DNA of 10,377 nucleotides from positions 1 through 10,377 of the forward strand of contig JAHISW010000093.1 in NCBI GenBank assembly GCA_018817995.1, in the 5' to 3' direction. The notes under the pieces were generated by a model. It did not search any database. It was not told where the DNA came from and saw nothing but the letters and a program-made list of their open reading frames with translations. The position numbers were made by a program, and so were the translations under genes. Position 1 is the first letter of the stretch. Each line of letters begins with the position of its first letter. This DNA comes from Patescibacteria group bacterium. Lineage in GTDB: Bacteria; Patescibacteriota; Minisyncoccia; JAHISW01; Tagabacteraceae. This document shows positions 1-6,831 of the stretch, one piece after another.

Positions 1-315
1 ACCGACAAACATGTGATTATTGTCTCTCCCACGACTTTTTCGGCCTATCTACAGTCGGTTTTGTATGGGTTCAGGGCTTTTAAAATAGAGGAGTCTGCAA
101 AAGATATTCGTAAAAATGTTGGTCTTTTAGGGCGCCATTTGGCCGCCTACGACGAGTTTTTCAATAAGTTGGGTAAATCCATAGGCACAAGCGTTAGCCA
201 CTATAACAGAGCGCAGAAAGAGCTTGGCAAGGTAGATAAAGATGTCTTGAGAATTACGGGGGAGGGAATTGATACAGACCCCATAATGATTGACAAGCCG
301 GAGACAGAAGATTAG
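1..315 (+). CDS. rmuC: RmuC family DNA recombination protein, C-terminal part (5' end outside window)
   Basis: The frame is open from base 1 to a TAG at 313-315, giving about 104 C-terminal residues. The stretch VIIVSPTTF, then an IEESAKDI-type helix, LGRHL, LGKSIGTSVSHYN and DKDVLRITGE matches the conserved end of the RmuC family as I know it. RmuC proteins are coiled-coil proteins with a nuclease-like core that limit inversions and rearrangements at short inverted repeats. Known members are about 350-500 aa, so roughly three quarters of the gene is missing upstream. A GTG at 13 is an internal valine and not the start. The last codons contain a TTGACA (290-295) that fits as the -35 of the following tRNA gene. 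I am confident of the family; the precise cellular role is known only in outline. Confidence 0.9.
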   Translation, partial: TDKHVIIVSPTTFSAYLQSVLYGFRAFKIEESAKDIRKNVGLLGRHLAAYDEFFNKLGKSIGTSVSHYNRAQKELGKVDKDVLRITGEGIDTDPIMIDKPETED

Positions 316-318
316 TTT
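290..318 (+). promoter_or_regulatory. Probable promoter of tRNA-Glu, embedded in the rmuC 3' end
   Basis: TTGACA at 290-295 is followed by a 17-nt spacer and TAGTTT at 313-318, whose TAG is also the rmuC stop codon. Initiation would fall near 325, leaving about 10 nt of leader before the mature tRNA 5' end. The -35 is perfect; the -10 keeps only the most important positions (TA...T). Confidence 0.5.
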
Positions 319-334
319 TATTTGTATATTATAT

Positions 335-407
335 GGTCCTATCGTCTAGGGGTTTAGGACGTCGCCCTCTCACGGCGGAGACCGGGGTTCGAATCCCCGT
401 AGGACCA
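335..407 (+). tRNA. tRNA-Glu, anticodon CTC
   Basis: The 73-nt sequence folds as a cloverleaf. The acceptor stem is 335-341 paired with 400-406, with discriminator A407. The anticodon stem 362-366/374-378 has a 7-nt loop (367-373) with anticodon CTC at 369-371. The T stem 383-387/395-399 encloses a TTCGAAT loop. The D-arm and anticodon arm closely match bacterial tRNA-Glu. It decodes GAG. The 3' CCA is not encoded (CAA follows the discriminator), so CCA must be added by nucleotidyltransferase. A T-rich tract follows at about 421-435, but no hairpin terminator is visible. Confidence 0.97.
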
Positions 408-448
408 CAAGTAATGTTAGTTTTTTGTTTTTAATTTTCGTTTTACTT

Positions 449-486
449 TTGACATCTATTGACTTTCATTGCTTAATTTGTTATAT
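449..486 (+). promoter_or_regulatory. Probable promoter upstream of the P-loop kinase gene
   Basis: TTGACT at 459-464 and TTATAT at 481-486 are separated by 16 nt. A second -35-like TTGACA lies 10 bp further upstream (449-454). Either would give a leader of about 50 nt before the SD at 532. The rest of the 408-543 spacer is T-rich and shows no other structure I can support. Confidence 0.4.
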
Positions 487-543
487 CTCAACCAGATAAC
501 TATTCTTTGGAGTTAAAGCAATTTTGATAAAAGGAGGAGACGA

Positions 544-1281
544 ATGTTCAGATTGCTGGAATTTATACTTCCGAGTATAATAGGGATAATGGTACATAAA
601 AGAGAAACATTGACGCCGAAAGAACGACGAGCACAAGATGCTTTTTTGGACAAACTACAGATTAAAAAACGCAAAACCAAAAAAGCCCTTGTTGTAGCCA
701 CTGTCGGACTCGTTGGCTCTGGTAAAAGTTCTGTTGCTAGAGAACTCGCTAAATTGATTGGCGCAACTGTCATTGAAGGTGATGCAATCCGCGTAGAACT
801 TCGCAAACAAAAAGAACGATATGAAGGTGCACGCAAGATTGCTGAAAACGCCACTTTAGAAGTTATAAAACAAGGAGGCAATGTTATTTTCGATTCCGAT
901 CACATTGACCAGAAAAAACGAGCCAGCATTCGTGAAAAAATAAAAGGATCTGGTGCACGTTTAATTTTTGTACGGACACACTGCGATCTGGACGTTGTCG
1001 TTGGACGCATTCTTACTGCCAGCTATCGTAACTATCAAGAAGATTTTTTCGGTGGTGCTTCGTCAAAATGGCAGGGAAGCGCACAAAGCAAGGGAGTTGC
1101 TGTAAAAATTCGTGAAATGTGGAGACGCACTCCTCATCATTATCGCTGGGAGAATAAAGTTGGGGGGAAATGGATACTGAAAAAACTTCCATTTGCCATA
1201 TTTGCAGAAATCGACACAACGGGTTCACAAGACTGGAAGAAAAAGGTTGAAAGATTATTTAAGAAACTTAACACGTTTTAA
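544..1281 (+). CDS. P-loop kinase (AAA_33 / zeta-toxin-like NTPase fold), substrate unknown
   Basis: The 245-aa protein has a clear Walker A, GLVGSGKSS (residues 55-63), then VIEGDAIR (76-83), where the acidic residue of small-molecule and nucleotide kinases usually sits, and a VIFDSDH strand end (114-120) with the Asp expected of Walker B. FVRTHCDLDVVVGR (142-155) and YRNYQEDF resemble the lid of AAA_33-type kinases, a group with polynucleotide-kinase, shikimate/APS-kinase-like and zeta-toxin relatives. The substrate cannot be read from the sequence. The ATG at 544 has an excellent SD (AGGAGG, 532-537, 6-nt gap). An in-frame ATG at 589 (M16) sits 7 nt after a perfect TATAAT and would drop a hydrophobic 15-residue N-terminus. 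Arginine is mostly CGN here (about 16 CGN to 5 AGA), whereas rplU and ctpA prefer AGR, which suggests acquisition. A terminator isolates it from the next gene. Confidence 0.75.
   Translation: MFRLLEFILPSIIGIMVHKRETLTPKERRAQDAFLDKLQIKKRKTKKALVVATVGLVGSGKSSVARELAKLIGATVIEGDAIRVELRKQKERYEGARKIAENATLEVIKQGGNVIFDSDHIDQKKRASIREKIKGSGARLIFVRTHCDLDVVVGRILTASYRNYQEDFFGGASSKWQGSAQSKGVAVKIREMWRRTPHHYRWENKVGGKWILKKLPFAIFAEIDTTGSQDWKKKVERLFKKLNTF
553..581 (+). promoter_or_regulatory. Promoter-like sequence inside the kinase 5' end
   Basis: TTGCTG (553-558), a 17-nt spacer and a perfect TATAAT (576-581) end 7 nt before the in-frame ATG at 589. A transcript from here would begin at or next to that ATG and be leaderless. 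It is a good consensus match inside coding sequence, so it may be real or coincidental. Confidence 0.35.
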
Positions 1282-1292
1282 ATGACGCAAGC

Positions 1293-1323
1293 AAAGAGCG
1301 ACCAAACAGTCGCTCTTTTTGTT
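1293..1323 (+). terminator. Intrinsic terminator after the kinase gene
   Basis: A 10-bp perfect stem, AAAGAGCGAC (1293-1302) with GTCGCTCTTT (1309-1318), encloses a 6-nt loop and runs into TTTTTG and a further T-run at 1325-1330. It begins 11 nt after the kinase stop. Confidence 0.9.
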
Positions 1324-1350
1324 CTTTTTTGCGAACGCAGTGTGAATATA

Positions 1351-1390
1351 AATTCCGCAAATACCCGCTATCGCGGATATTTGCGGAATT
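1351..1390. repeat. 40-bp inverted repeat with TATC centre, overlapping the PaaX-like gene promoter
   Basis: The arms 1351-1368 and 1373-1390 pair over 18 bp with one mismatch (C1364/A1377) around the 4-nt centre TATC. The right arm contains TTGCGG (1381-1386), which fits as the -35 of the next gene, so the palindrome is well placed to be an operator bound by a dimeric repressor, possibly the adjacent regulator itself. TTTT at 1389-1392 would also allow weak terminator activity. Its CTATCG core is shared with other palindromes in the window. Confidence 0.85.
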
Positions 1391-1408
1391 TTGTTTATTG
1401 AGTACAAT
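1381..1408 (+). promoter_or_regulatory. Probable promoter of the PaaX/Cas2-like gene
   Basis: TTGCGG (1381-1386), a 16-nt spacer and TACAAT (1403-1408) lie 9 nt before the ATG at 1418. Initiation would leave a leader of only a few nucleotides with no SD. The -35 lies inside the right arm of the 40-bp palindrome. Confidence 0.5.
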
Positions 1409-1417
1409 ACTAATCAT

Positions 1418-1972
1418 ATGCCGAGAGGACATGGAAATATTCAGCGAAAAATTTTATTACTCTTATTGGGCGGGTTAGCCCTTGGTCTTTCCCACTCGCC
1501 TAAAACTTCTTTTCAAATTTTAAAGGATATTGCCAAGGAGTGGCAAGACATTAACAGACATACTCTTAAAAGAGGGATAAGGCGTTTATATGAATCTAAA
1601 TTAATTAAAGAAAAGCGTAACAAAGACGGTTCTATTACTCTTATCTTGACGAGTCAGGGCAAGAAAAAAGCGTTGACGTATGATTTAGACAAGATAAAAA
1701 TAAAAAAACCACAAAAATGGGATAAAAAATGGCGAGTGGTTCTTTTTGATATTCCGGAAGATAGAAAAAAAACAAGAGATGGTTTGCGGTATCGCCTTAA
1801 ACAGTTAGATTTTTGTGAATTTCAAAAAAGTGTTTTTGTTCATCCATATGATTGTGAAGATGAAATAGATTATATTATAGAGCTTTATGATATTAGAAAG
1901 TTTGTTAGATTCATTATTGCAGAGTCTTTGGACAATGAGTTGCATTTAAAAAAACACTTTGGATTAGTATAA
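1418..1972 (+). CDS. PaaX-like transcriptional regulator with Cas2-like domain
   Basis: The protein has 184 aa from the ATG at 1418; an upstream TTG at 1391 has no support. Residues about 8-85 form a winged-helix-like segment with predicted helices (LKDIAKEW, HTLKRGIRRLYES) followed by a basic hairpin. Residues 101-184 start with KWDKKWRVVLFDIPE, the hallmark first strand of the Cas2-like ferredoxin fold in the PaaX family, with the Asp (D111) at the position of the Cas2 catalytic Asp. Next come SVFVHPYDCEDEID and FVRFIIAE. PaaX of the phenylacetate pathway is longer and has a further C-terminal domain. CPR genomes carry many short forms, often annotated as Cas2 or PaaX. No CRISPR array or cas1 is present, and no phenylacetate genes, so a stand-alone DNA-binding regulator is the likeliest role. 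Inverted repeats flank the gene on both sides. Confidence 0.8.
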   Translation: MPRGHGNIQRKILLLLLGGLALGLSHSPKTSFQILKDIAKEWQDINRHTLKRGIRRLYESKLIKEKRNKDGSITLILTSQGKKKALTYDLDKIKIKKPQKWDKKWRVVLFDIPEDRKKTRDGLRYRLKQLDFCEFQKSVFVHPYDCEDEIDYIIELYDIRKFVRFIIAESLDNELHLKKHFGLV

Positions 1973-1991
1973 GTTAATTTTTGGCTCAGCA

Positions 1992-2039
1992 TTCAAATCC
2001 AGCATATAAATGCTATCGCTAGTATGTGCTGAATTTGAA
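1992..2039. repeat. 48-bp imperfect inverted repeat with TATC centre
   Basis: The outer arms 1992-2008 and 2023-2039 pair over 17 positions with one mismatch and one G-T. An inner GC-TATC-GC (2012-2019) is exactly concentric, separated by 3-nt mismatched bulges. It starts 19 nt after the PaaX-like stop. No T-run follows, so it is a poor intrinsic terminator. The core equals that of the 1351-1390 palindrome although the arms are unrelated. Confidence 0.8.
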
Positions 2040-2056
2040 ATCTGGAGAAATTAATA

Positions 2057-2077
2057 ATGATAGCTTTTTGCTATCAT
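2057..2077. repeat. Short perfect hairpin between the PaaX-like gene and rplU
   Basis: An 8-bp perfect stem (2057-2064 with 2070-2077) encloses a TTTTT loop. No T-tract follows on the plus strand. It may help shield rplU from read-through, but its role is unknown. Confidence 0.6.
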
Positions 2078-2115
2078 ATGGACCAGTGTAAAGCATTGCT
2101 TTTATTTTGAAATTG

Positions 2116-2121
2116 TATAAA
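2116..2121 (+). promoter_or_regulatory. -10 element of rplU
   Basis: TATAAA at 2116-2121, directly preceded by TG, ends 13 nt before the rplU ATG. No well-spaced -35 is seen, and no SD lies in the A/T-only sequence before the start codon. The mRNA leader would be about 7 nt. Confidence 0.45.
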
Positions 2122-2134
2122 ATATATCAATAAT

Positions 2135-2482
2135 ATGGTTGAGGATAAAAAAATTAAAAAAGAAACACCTGTTAATTTTGCCGTGATAGAAACTGGGGGA
2201 AAACAGCATTTGGTCCAACCGGGAGACAAGATAAGGGTGGAAAAATTAGAAAAACCGCAAAAGGGAGATGTTTTGGTTTTTGAAAGCGTGCTTTTGGTTT
2301 CTAAAAAAGGAAAACTGGAGATAGGCAATCCTTATGTGAAAGGCGCCAAAATCAAAGGAAAGTGGTTGGCCGAAATAAGAGACAAAAAGATTAAAAACGT
2401 TAGGTATAAGTCAAAAACAAGACAATATCGCAGGCAAGGGCACAGACAGATTCACACACAAGTTCTTATTGGCGATTTTTAA
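2135..2482 (+). CDS. rplU: Large ribosomal subunit protein bL21
   Basis: The 115-aa product contains FAVIETGGKQHLVQPGD, the standard bL21 opening, at residues 15-31. The C-terminal KNVRYKSKTRQYRRQGHRQ, ending in TQVLI, matches the conserved rRNA-contacting tail (Y/F-K-R-R-K-x-y-R-r-x-x-G-H-R-Q). It binds 23S rRNA in the large subunit. Family members are about 103 aa; the extra length is a lysine-rich N-terminal extension of about 13 residues before the first beta strand. The start has no SD but follows a -10 box closely. rpmA (bL27), the usual downstream partner, is absent: the convergent recR follows directly and the two stop codons overlap in TTAA. Confidence 0.95.
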   Translation: MVEDKKIKKETPVNFAVIETGGKQHLVQPGDKIRVEKLEKPQKGDVLVFESVLLVSKKGKLEIGNPYVKGAKIKGKWLAEIRDKKIKNVRYKSKTRQYRRQGHRQIHTQVLIGDF

Positions 2483-3132
2483 TCTCGGCGCCTGAGGGCG
2501 TTTTTAAGAGTATCTCTGTCTGCATATTCCAACTCAGTTCCCGTAGATAAGCCTCTTCCAAGTAGGCTTATTTTAAATGGATACTTTTGAACAATTGGTT
2601 CCAATATGCTTTTTATATATTGTTCGGTGTTCTCACCTTCTTTAGTGGCGCTAAAAGCCAGTATAATCTCTTTTAGATTTTTAGACATAGTCATTTGCTT
2701 TACTTTTTCAAATAATTCTTTCATTCTAACTTCTTCCGGAAGTTTTGCGCCGATTGGCGGAACCAATCCTCCTAACACATAGTAAAGACCATTGTAAGAA
2801 TTGGCGCTTTCTATATTGTTTAAATCTATGTCTTTTTCTACAACCAATAAAACACCCTTATCTCTCTGTGGGTTGCGACATATTTTGCAGTTTTTATTTT
2901 GTTTGTTGTTTTTAAAAAAACACTGACAAGTTTCGCATTTTATTAATTCTTTTTTTATGTCTAACATTAACTTTGTAAAATCCGAGATAAACTTGTCATT
3001 TTTTTTAAGTAGCGCATAAACAAAACGGCGCGCCTGGCGGGGGCCAATACCGGGTAAGTTTTCAAAGCATTGGGCAAGTTGTGATATCGTGGAGTCCATA
3101 GAGTTATTTTTAAAATTCAACATTTCCATCAT
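2479..3132 (-). CDS. recR: Recombination protein RecR
   Basis: The protein has up to 217 aa and the RecR domain order. A helix-hairpin-helix holds LPGIGPRQARR (26-36). A zinc finger has C66-x2-C69 and C82-x2-C85. A Toprim domain runs from VLLVVEKDIDLNNIE (94-108) through ATKEGENTEQYI (162-173), and the C-terminal GRGLSTGTELEYADRDTL is typical. RecR works with RecO and RecF in loading RecA onto gapped DNA. The first ATG (3132) overlaps the dnaB end by 23 nt; other in-frame ATGs are at 3129, 3123 and 3099. The last (MDSTISQLAQ) best fits the usual N-terminus and begins 10 nt after the dnaB stop. None has a convincing SD, so translation may be coupled to dnaB. Confidence 0.95.
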   Translation of the reverse strand: MMEMLNFKNNSMDSTISQLAQCFENLPGIGPRQARRFVYALLKKNDKFISDFTKLMLDIKKELIKCETCQCFFKNNKQNKNCKICRNPQRDKGVLLVVEKDIDLNNIESANSYNGLYYVLGGLVPPIGAKLPEEVRMKELFEKVKQMTMSKNLKEIILAFSATKEGENTEQYIKSILEPIVQKYPFKISLLGRGLSTGTELEYADRDTLKNALRRRD

Positions 3133-4513
3133 CTGTGTCTGCCATTATCAATTCCTCTGAGAATTTTTCGGGCTGGGTTGGCTCCTTGGAAAAACTGGCC
3201 GCTAAGTCTTTTTCTATATCCGTAAAGCTCGTCTTTTCTTGATTGAAGTACAAGTTGGTTTTTCCTGTGGGTCCGTTTCTGTGTTTTTCTATTCGTATTT
3301 CGGCTATGTTTTGTTTTGAACTATCGTGTTTGTATTTATCTTCTCTATATATAAAAATACAAACATCAGCGTCCTGCTCTATTGAGCCGGAGTCGCGCAA
3401 ATCTGATAGGCGTGGAATGGGTGGGTGTCTTTGCTCAACGGCCCTAGATAATTGGGAGAGAGCTAGCACTGGTATGTTTAGTTCGCGCGCCAAAGATTTT
3501 AAGAATCTTGAAATTTCCGTCATTTGCTGAACCATGCTGTCACTGTCGCGACGAGGTCTCATAAGCTGCAGATAGTCAACGATTAAAAGTTCTATGTTGT
3601 GCTCGGATTTGAGGCGTCTCGCTTTTGATCTCATTTGCATAATATTAGACGAGGGGTCGTCATCAATAAAAATGGGAGCTTTGGAAAGTCTTGCCAGGGC
3701 GTCGCTTATTTTTTTGAAGTCTTCTTTACTGGCTGACATCTGTCTGTTACGAAGGCGCCACATATCAACATAAGCTTCTGCTGCGAGGAGGCGGTCAACA
3801 ATTTGGTGCGCGGACATTTCCAAACTGAATATTCCGACAGGTATGTTGTGTTGACAAGCGGCGTTTCTGGCTATATCCAGGGCAAGGGACGTTTTTCCCA
3901 TAGAGGGTCTGGCGGCCAAAATAATTAAATCAGACTTTTGCAATCCAGCCAGCTTGTTGTCCAGTCCGTCAAAACCGGTTGGTACCCCGCGCATTTCTCC
4001 ACTTGATTGTTTGTCAATTCGTTCCCAGGTGTCTCCCAAAAGATTTTTTAATTGTGAAAACTTTTGAAGGGAATTTCGGGCGATATTGAAAATTTTTTGT
4101 TGAGCCTGATCTAGAAGAGAATCAATATCTTCCTCTTCTTTGTATCCAAGTTCGGAAATATGTTCGGATGCGCCTATTAGATCTCTTAAGATTTTCTTTT
4201 TGCGGACAATCTCTGCGTAATAGGTGGCGTTGGCGGCCGATGGAACGCTGTTTATCAGTTCTGCTAGATATGTTTTTCCGCCAGCTTGTTTGATTAAATT
4301 TCTTTCTTTGAGAAATGTTGAGACTGACAAAACATCTATGGGTGAATTTTCTTCCGCTAAAGATTTTATTGCGCTATAAATAATCTGATTCTTGTTATCA
4401 TAAAAATCTTCCGGTTCTAAAATATCCAAGACTTGGCTTGCCATATCGGGGCGAATCATCAGCGCGCCCAATGAGGACAGTTCGGCTTCTTTATTGTTTG
4501 GAGGAATTCTCAT
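3110..4513 (-). CDS. dnaB: Replicative DNA helicase DnaB
   Basis: The 467-aa protein has an N-terminal helical domain (about 3-105) and a RecA-like helicase core (about 175-440). Walker A is ARPSMGKTS (201-209), Walker B is LLIVDYLQLM (309-318), LSQLSRAVEQR (352-362) follows, and the conserved HRNGPTGK (411-418) carries the arginine finger region. It forms the hexameric ring that unwinds DNA at the fork. The length is normal and no intein interrupts the P-loop. It sits between cysS (33 nt upstream) and recR (overlapping downstream) on the same strand. A promoter-like TTGAAC-N18-TAAGAT ends 7 nt before the ATG. Only AAAGG directly adjoining the start resembles an SD, so initiation may be leaderless. 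Confidence 0.98.
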   Translation of the reverse strand: MRIPPNNKEAELSSLGALMIRPDMASQVLDILEPEDFYDNKNQIIYSAIKSLAEENSPIDVLSVSTFLKERNLIKQAGGKTYLAELINSVPSAANATYYAEIVRKKKILRDLIGASEHISELGYKEEEDIDSLLDQAQQKIFNIARNSLQKFSQLKNLLGDTWERIDKQSSGEMRGVPTGFDGLDNKLAGLQKSDLIILAARPSMGKTSLALDIARNAACQHNIPVGIFSLEMSAHQIVDRLLAAEAYVDMWRLRNRQMSASKEDFKKISDALARLSKAPIFIDDDPSSNIMQMRSKARRLKSEHNIELLIVDYLQLMRPRRDSDSMVQQMTEISRFLKSLARELNIPVLALSQLSRAVEQRHPPIPRLSDLRDSGSIEQDADVCIFIYREDKYKHDSSKQNIAEIRIEKHRNGPTGKTNLYFNQEKTSFTDIEKDLAASFSKEPTQPEKFSEELIMADTDDGNVEF

Positions 4514-4520
4514 CCTTTCT

Positions 4521-4550
4521 ATCTTATCAGACAGAACACCCCTGGTTCAA
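4521..4550 (-). promoter_or_regulatory. Probable internal promoter of dnaB-recR
   Basis: On the minus strand TTGAAC (4550-4545) overlaps the cysS stop codon, followed by an 18-nt spacer and TAAGAT (4526-4521). Seven nucleotides separate it from the dnaB ATG (4513), so the transcript would be leaderless or nearly so. Confidence 0.45.
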
Positions 4551-5905
4551 GCTGGATTTTTGTGGTTAAAGGGGAAAACATGTGGAGAGTTGTTGCCCCG
4601 TGAATCTTCTATTTTGTATCCTAGTTTTTCAATTTCTATGCGAATTTTATCAGATTTTTCCCAGTTTTTTTCTTGACGCGCTCTTTCTCTCTCTTTTGTC
4701 AAAATAAGAATTCTTCTGGGAATTTCAACCTTTTTATTTAATCTGAGTCCCATGACTTTATCGAAATCAAAAACTGTTGCCAATTTATCTTCGTTGGGCA
4801 TGTCCGATTTCAACACTTTTTGTAGAACCGCCAAGGCTTGTGGTGTGTTGAGGTCTTCGTTTATTTTGTCCGAGAATTCTTTTTTGTATTTATCATTTAT
4901 TTTTCCGCTGTCATTTCCGAGCAAATAAATTTGTTGTCTTAGGTTGCCGAGCCCATTTTGAGAGGATTCCATTCCTTGCCACGTGAAATTAATTTTGCTT
5001 CTGTAGTGGACGTTTAGCGCGAGGTAACGAAAAGCTAGCGGTTCAAAATTTTTTTGTTCAATATCGTCGAGGGTGTAAAAATTTCCCAATGATTTTGACA
5101 TTTTTTGGTTGTTGACCAAAAGATGCTCCCCCTCAATCCAATAACTTGCGAACTGTTTTCCCGTTGCCGACTCTGATTGCGCGATTTCGTTTTGGTGATG
5201 GGGAAATATTAAGTCTACCGCGCCGGCATGGATGTCAATCGTTTCTCCTAAATATTTTGCGCTCATGGCAGAACATTCTATATGCCAGCCGGGCCGTCCT
5301 TTTCCAAAAGGAGCATCCCATGAGGGTCCACTGTCTGTTGTTGATTTCCATAACACAAAGTCGCTGATATTTTTTTTGTCATATTCGTCATTTTTTATTC
5401 GCGTGCCATGTTTTAATTCATCTTTTTTAATAAGAGCGAAAGAGCCGTAATTTTCAAATTTTGAAATATCAAAATAAACTGAACCGTCTTCGCTTTTGTA
5501 GGCGATGTCTTTGTCCAAGAGCGTTTCTATGAGCTTAATCATTTCTTGGATATGTTCCGTGGCCTTTGGGTAATGGTTGGCCTTTTCTATGTTAAGTTTT
5601 TCAATGTCCTTGTGAAATAATTCGGTGTATGGTTTTGTGACTTGTTCAAGGGTTTTGTTTTCGCCTTGCATCCTTTTTATTATTTTGTCGTCTATATCCG
5701 TGATATTCATTACATGCCTTACCTTTTGACCGTCGTATTCCAATGTTCTTTTGAGAACATCTTCAAAAATATAAGTCCGCAGATTGCCTATATGAACCTT
5801 GTCATACACGGTTGGACCGCAAGTGTATAGACCCACCTGTTTATTGTTGATGGGTTTAAAAATTTCTTTTTTACGAGTTAGGTAGTTATATAAAGTTACA
5901 GCCAT
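4547..5905 (-). CDS. cysS: Cysteinyl-tRNA synthetase
   Basis: This 452-aa class I synthetase charges tRNA-Cys with cysteine in the cytosol. The signature YTCGPTVYDKVHIGNLRTY contains the HIGH-type motif HIGN (38-41). The KMSKS loop is at 268-272 (KMSKSLGNF). The zinc ligands that recognise cysteine are all present: C29, C211 (HIECSAMS), H236 and E240 (FPHHQNE). GWHIECS and the MNITDIDDKI stretch are also typical. The length is close to the usual 460 aa. The ATG (5905) overlaps the corA 3' end by 10 nt, indicating translational coupling in a corA-cysS unit, and no independent SD is needed. The stop is TGA, evidence that UGA is not recoded here. Confidence 0.98.
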   Translation of the reverse strand: MAVTLYNYLTRKKEIFKPINNKQVGLYTCGPTVYDKVHIGNLRTYIFEDVLKRTLEYDGQKVRHVMNITDIDDKIIKRMQGENKTLEQVTKPYTELFHKDIEKLNIEKANHYPKATEHIQEMIKLIETLLDKDIAYKSEDGSVYFDISKFENYGSFALIKKDELKHGTRIKNDEYDKKNISDFVLWKSTTDSGPSWDAPFGKGRPGWHIECSAMSAKYLGETIDIHAGAVDLIFPHHQNEIAQSESATGKQFASYWIEGEHLLVNNQKMSKSLGNFYTLDDIEQKNFEPLAFRYLALNVHYRSKINFTWQGMESSQNGLGNLRQQIYLLGNDSGKINDKYKKEFSDKINEDLNTPQALAVLQKVLKSDMPNEDKLATVFDFDKVMGLRLNKKVEIPRRILILTKERERARQEKNWEKSDKIRIEIEKLGYKIEDSRGNNSPHVFPFNHKNPA

Positions 5906-6831
5906 TTTTTCTTTTTAAAATACAAAAACATCCCGGTGGTTGCGGTTAGCATGGCGCCTGCTATTATCCAAAAATCTCCTCTAATTCCGACGACGGGAGT
6001 GTTGACCGTATTCATTCCGAAGATACTTGAAAGAAGCATAAGAGGAAATGTTATGAAGGCCATAATGGTCAAAACTTTCATAACCTCATTCGTTTTTGTT
6101 GAAAGAAGAGATTCGTTTGTTTCCCTTAATGTTTCCAGGGTGTCCTTACTGTTTTTTATTGAATTTTTTATTTTCGTAAACTCCCCAATAATTGTATTCA
6201 GGTAGTGTTCAAAATCTTTTTCAAAAAAATCTTTTTGTTTTTTCTTGTTTTCTATATAAGTTTCTTCCAACGAAGAGAGGACGCTTTCATGCGGATAAAG
6301 CGTTGTCTGGAAATCCAAAACGTCTCTTTTCAGCATGGATATTTCTTTGACCATCTTTTTCTCTTCTCCTTCAAATATCATTTTTTCCACTTTGTTTATT
6401 TTGATGTTCATTGTGTCAAGCTGTCGGATTGTTATGTTGTATAATTCTTTTAAGATACTAATAGCCAAAAAACTTGCATTTTTCCCAAAGTATTGTTTTC
6501 TAAAACTTTCTTGAGTTTTGCACCCTTGGATGAATTTTTCAAGCGGTTGGGCGGGCAAGTAGTGCGCCGTTATGAGAAAGTCTTTTCCGATTACAAAGTC
6601 TATCTCGTGGCTTATTTCCGGCTGTTTAGGGACTGTTACAAAAGGAAAGTGTAAGATTAAATAAAGAATACCCGCGTAAACATCCACTTTGGGACGCATG
6701 GTTAAGCTTATAAGCTCTTCAGCAACCAGCGGGTGAATGGTATATTTTTTAGATATTTCCGCCACTTCTTCGGCGCTGGGCGAGAAAAGGCTTATCCACG
6801 TTAAGTTCTCATGTTTGATAATTGTCTTCAT
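5896..6831 (-). CDS. corA: CorA family magnesium/divalent cation channel
   Basis: The 311-aa protein has a cytoplasmic N-terminal domain (1-140), a long charged coiled-coil region (about 140-250) and two C-terminal membrane segments: about 251-271, ending in the selectivity motif GMN (272-274, in FGMNTVNTPVVG), and about 286-305, followed by the basic tail FKKKKW. This is the standard CorA pentamer architecture for Mg2+ (or Co2+/Ni2+) entry. The periplasmic loop after GMN is short, as usual. The ATG at 6831 has no SD; a TAAAAT (6850-6845, minus strand) ends 13 nt upstream and may be its -10. It is the first gene of the minus-strand block and is divergent from ctpA across 56 bp. Confidence 0.95.
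   Translation of the reverse strand: MKTIIKHENLTWISLFSPSAEEVAEISKKYTIHPLVAEELISLTMRPKVDVYAGILYLILHFPFVTVPKQPEISHEIDFVIGKDFLITAHYLPAQPLEKFIQGCKTQESFRKQYFGKNASFLAISILKELYNITIRQLDTMNIKINKVEKMIFEGEEKKMVKEISMLKRDVLDFQTTLYPHESVLSSLEETYIENKKKQKDFFEKDFEHYLNTIIGEFTKIKNSIKNSKDTLETLRETNESLLSTKTNEVMKVLTIMAFITFPLMLLSSIFGMNTVNTPVVGIRGDFWIIAGAMLTATTGMFLYFKKKKWL

Noticed and set aside
1418..1972. Cas2-like domain as evidence of a CRISPR-Cas locus
   Set aside because: There is no cas1, effector gene or repeat-spacer array in the window, and the protein has the PaaX-like winged-helix arrangement.
1992..2039. Inverted repeat as intrinsic terminator of the PaaX-like gene
   Set aside because: No T-run follows the right arm, and the stem has bulges around a concentric core.
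3243..3530. Plus-strand ORF of 95 codons within dnaB
   Set aside because: It is a shadow of the well-supported minus-strand dnaB frame. The same holds for open frames opposite cysS, corA, ctpA and the kinase.
4547..5905. Alternative genetic code (UGA as glycine)
   Set aside because: cysS ends at a TGA at the expected family length, and no gene here needs UGA read-through.
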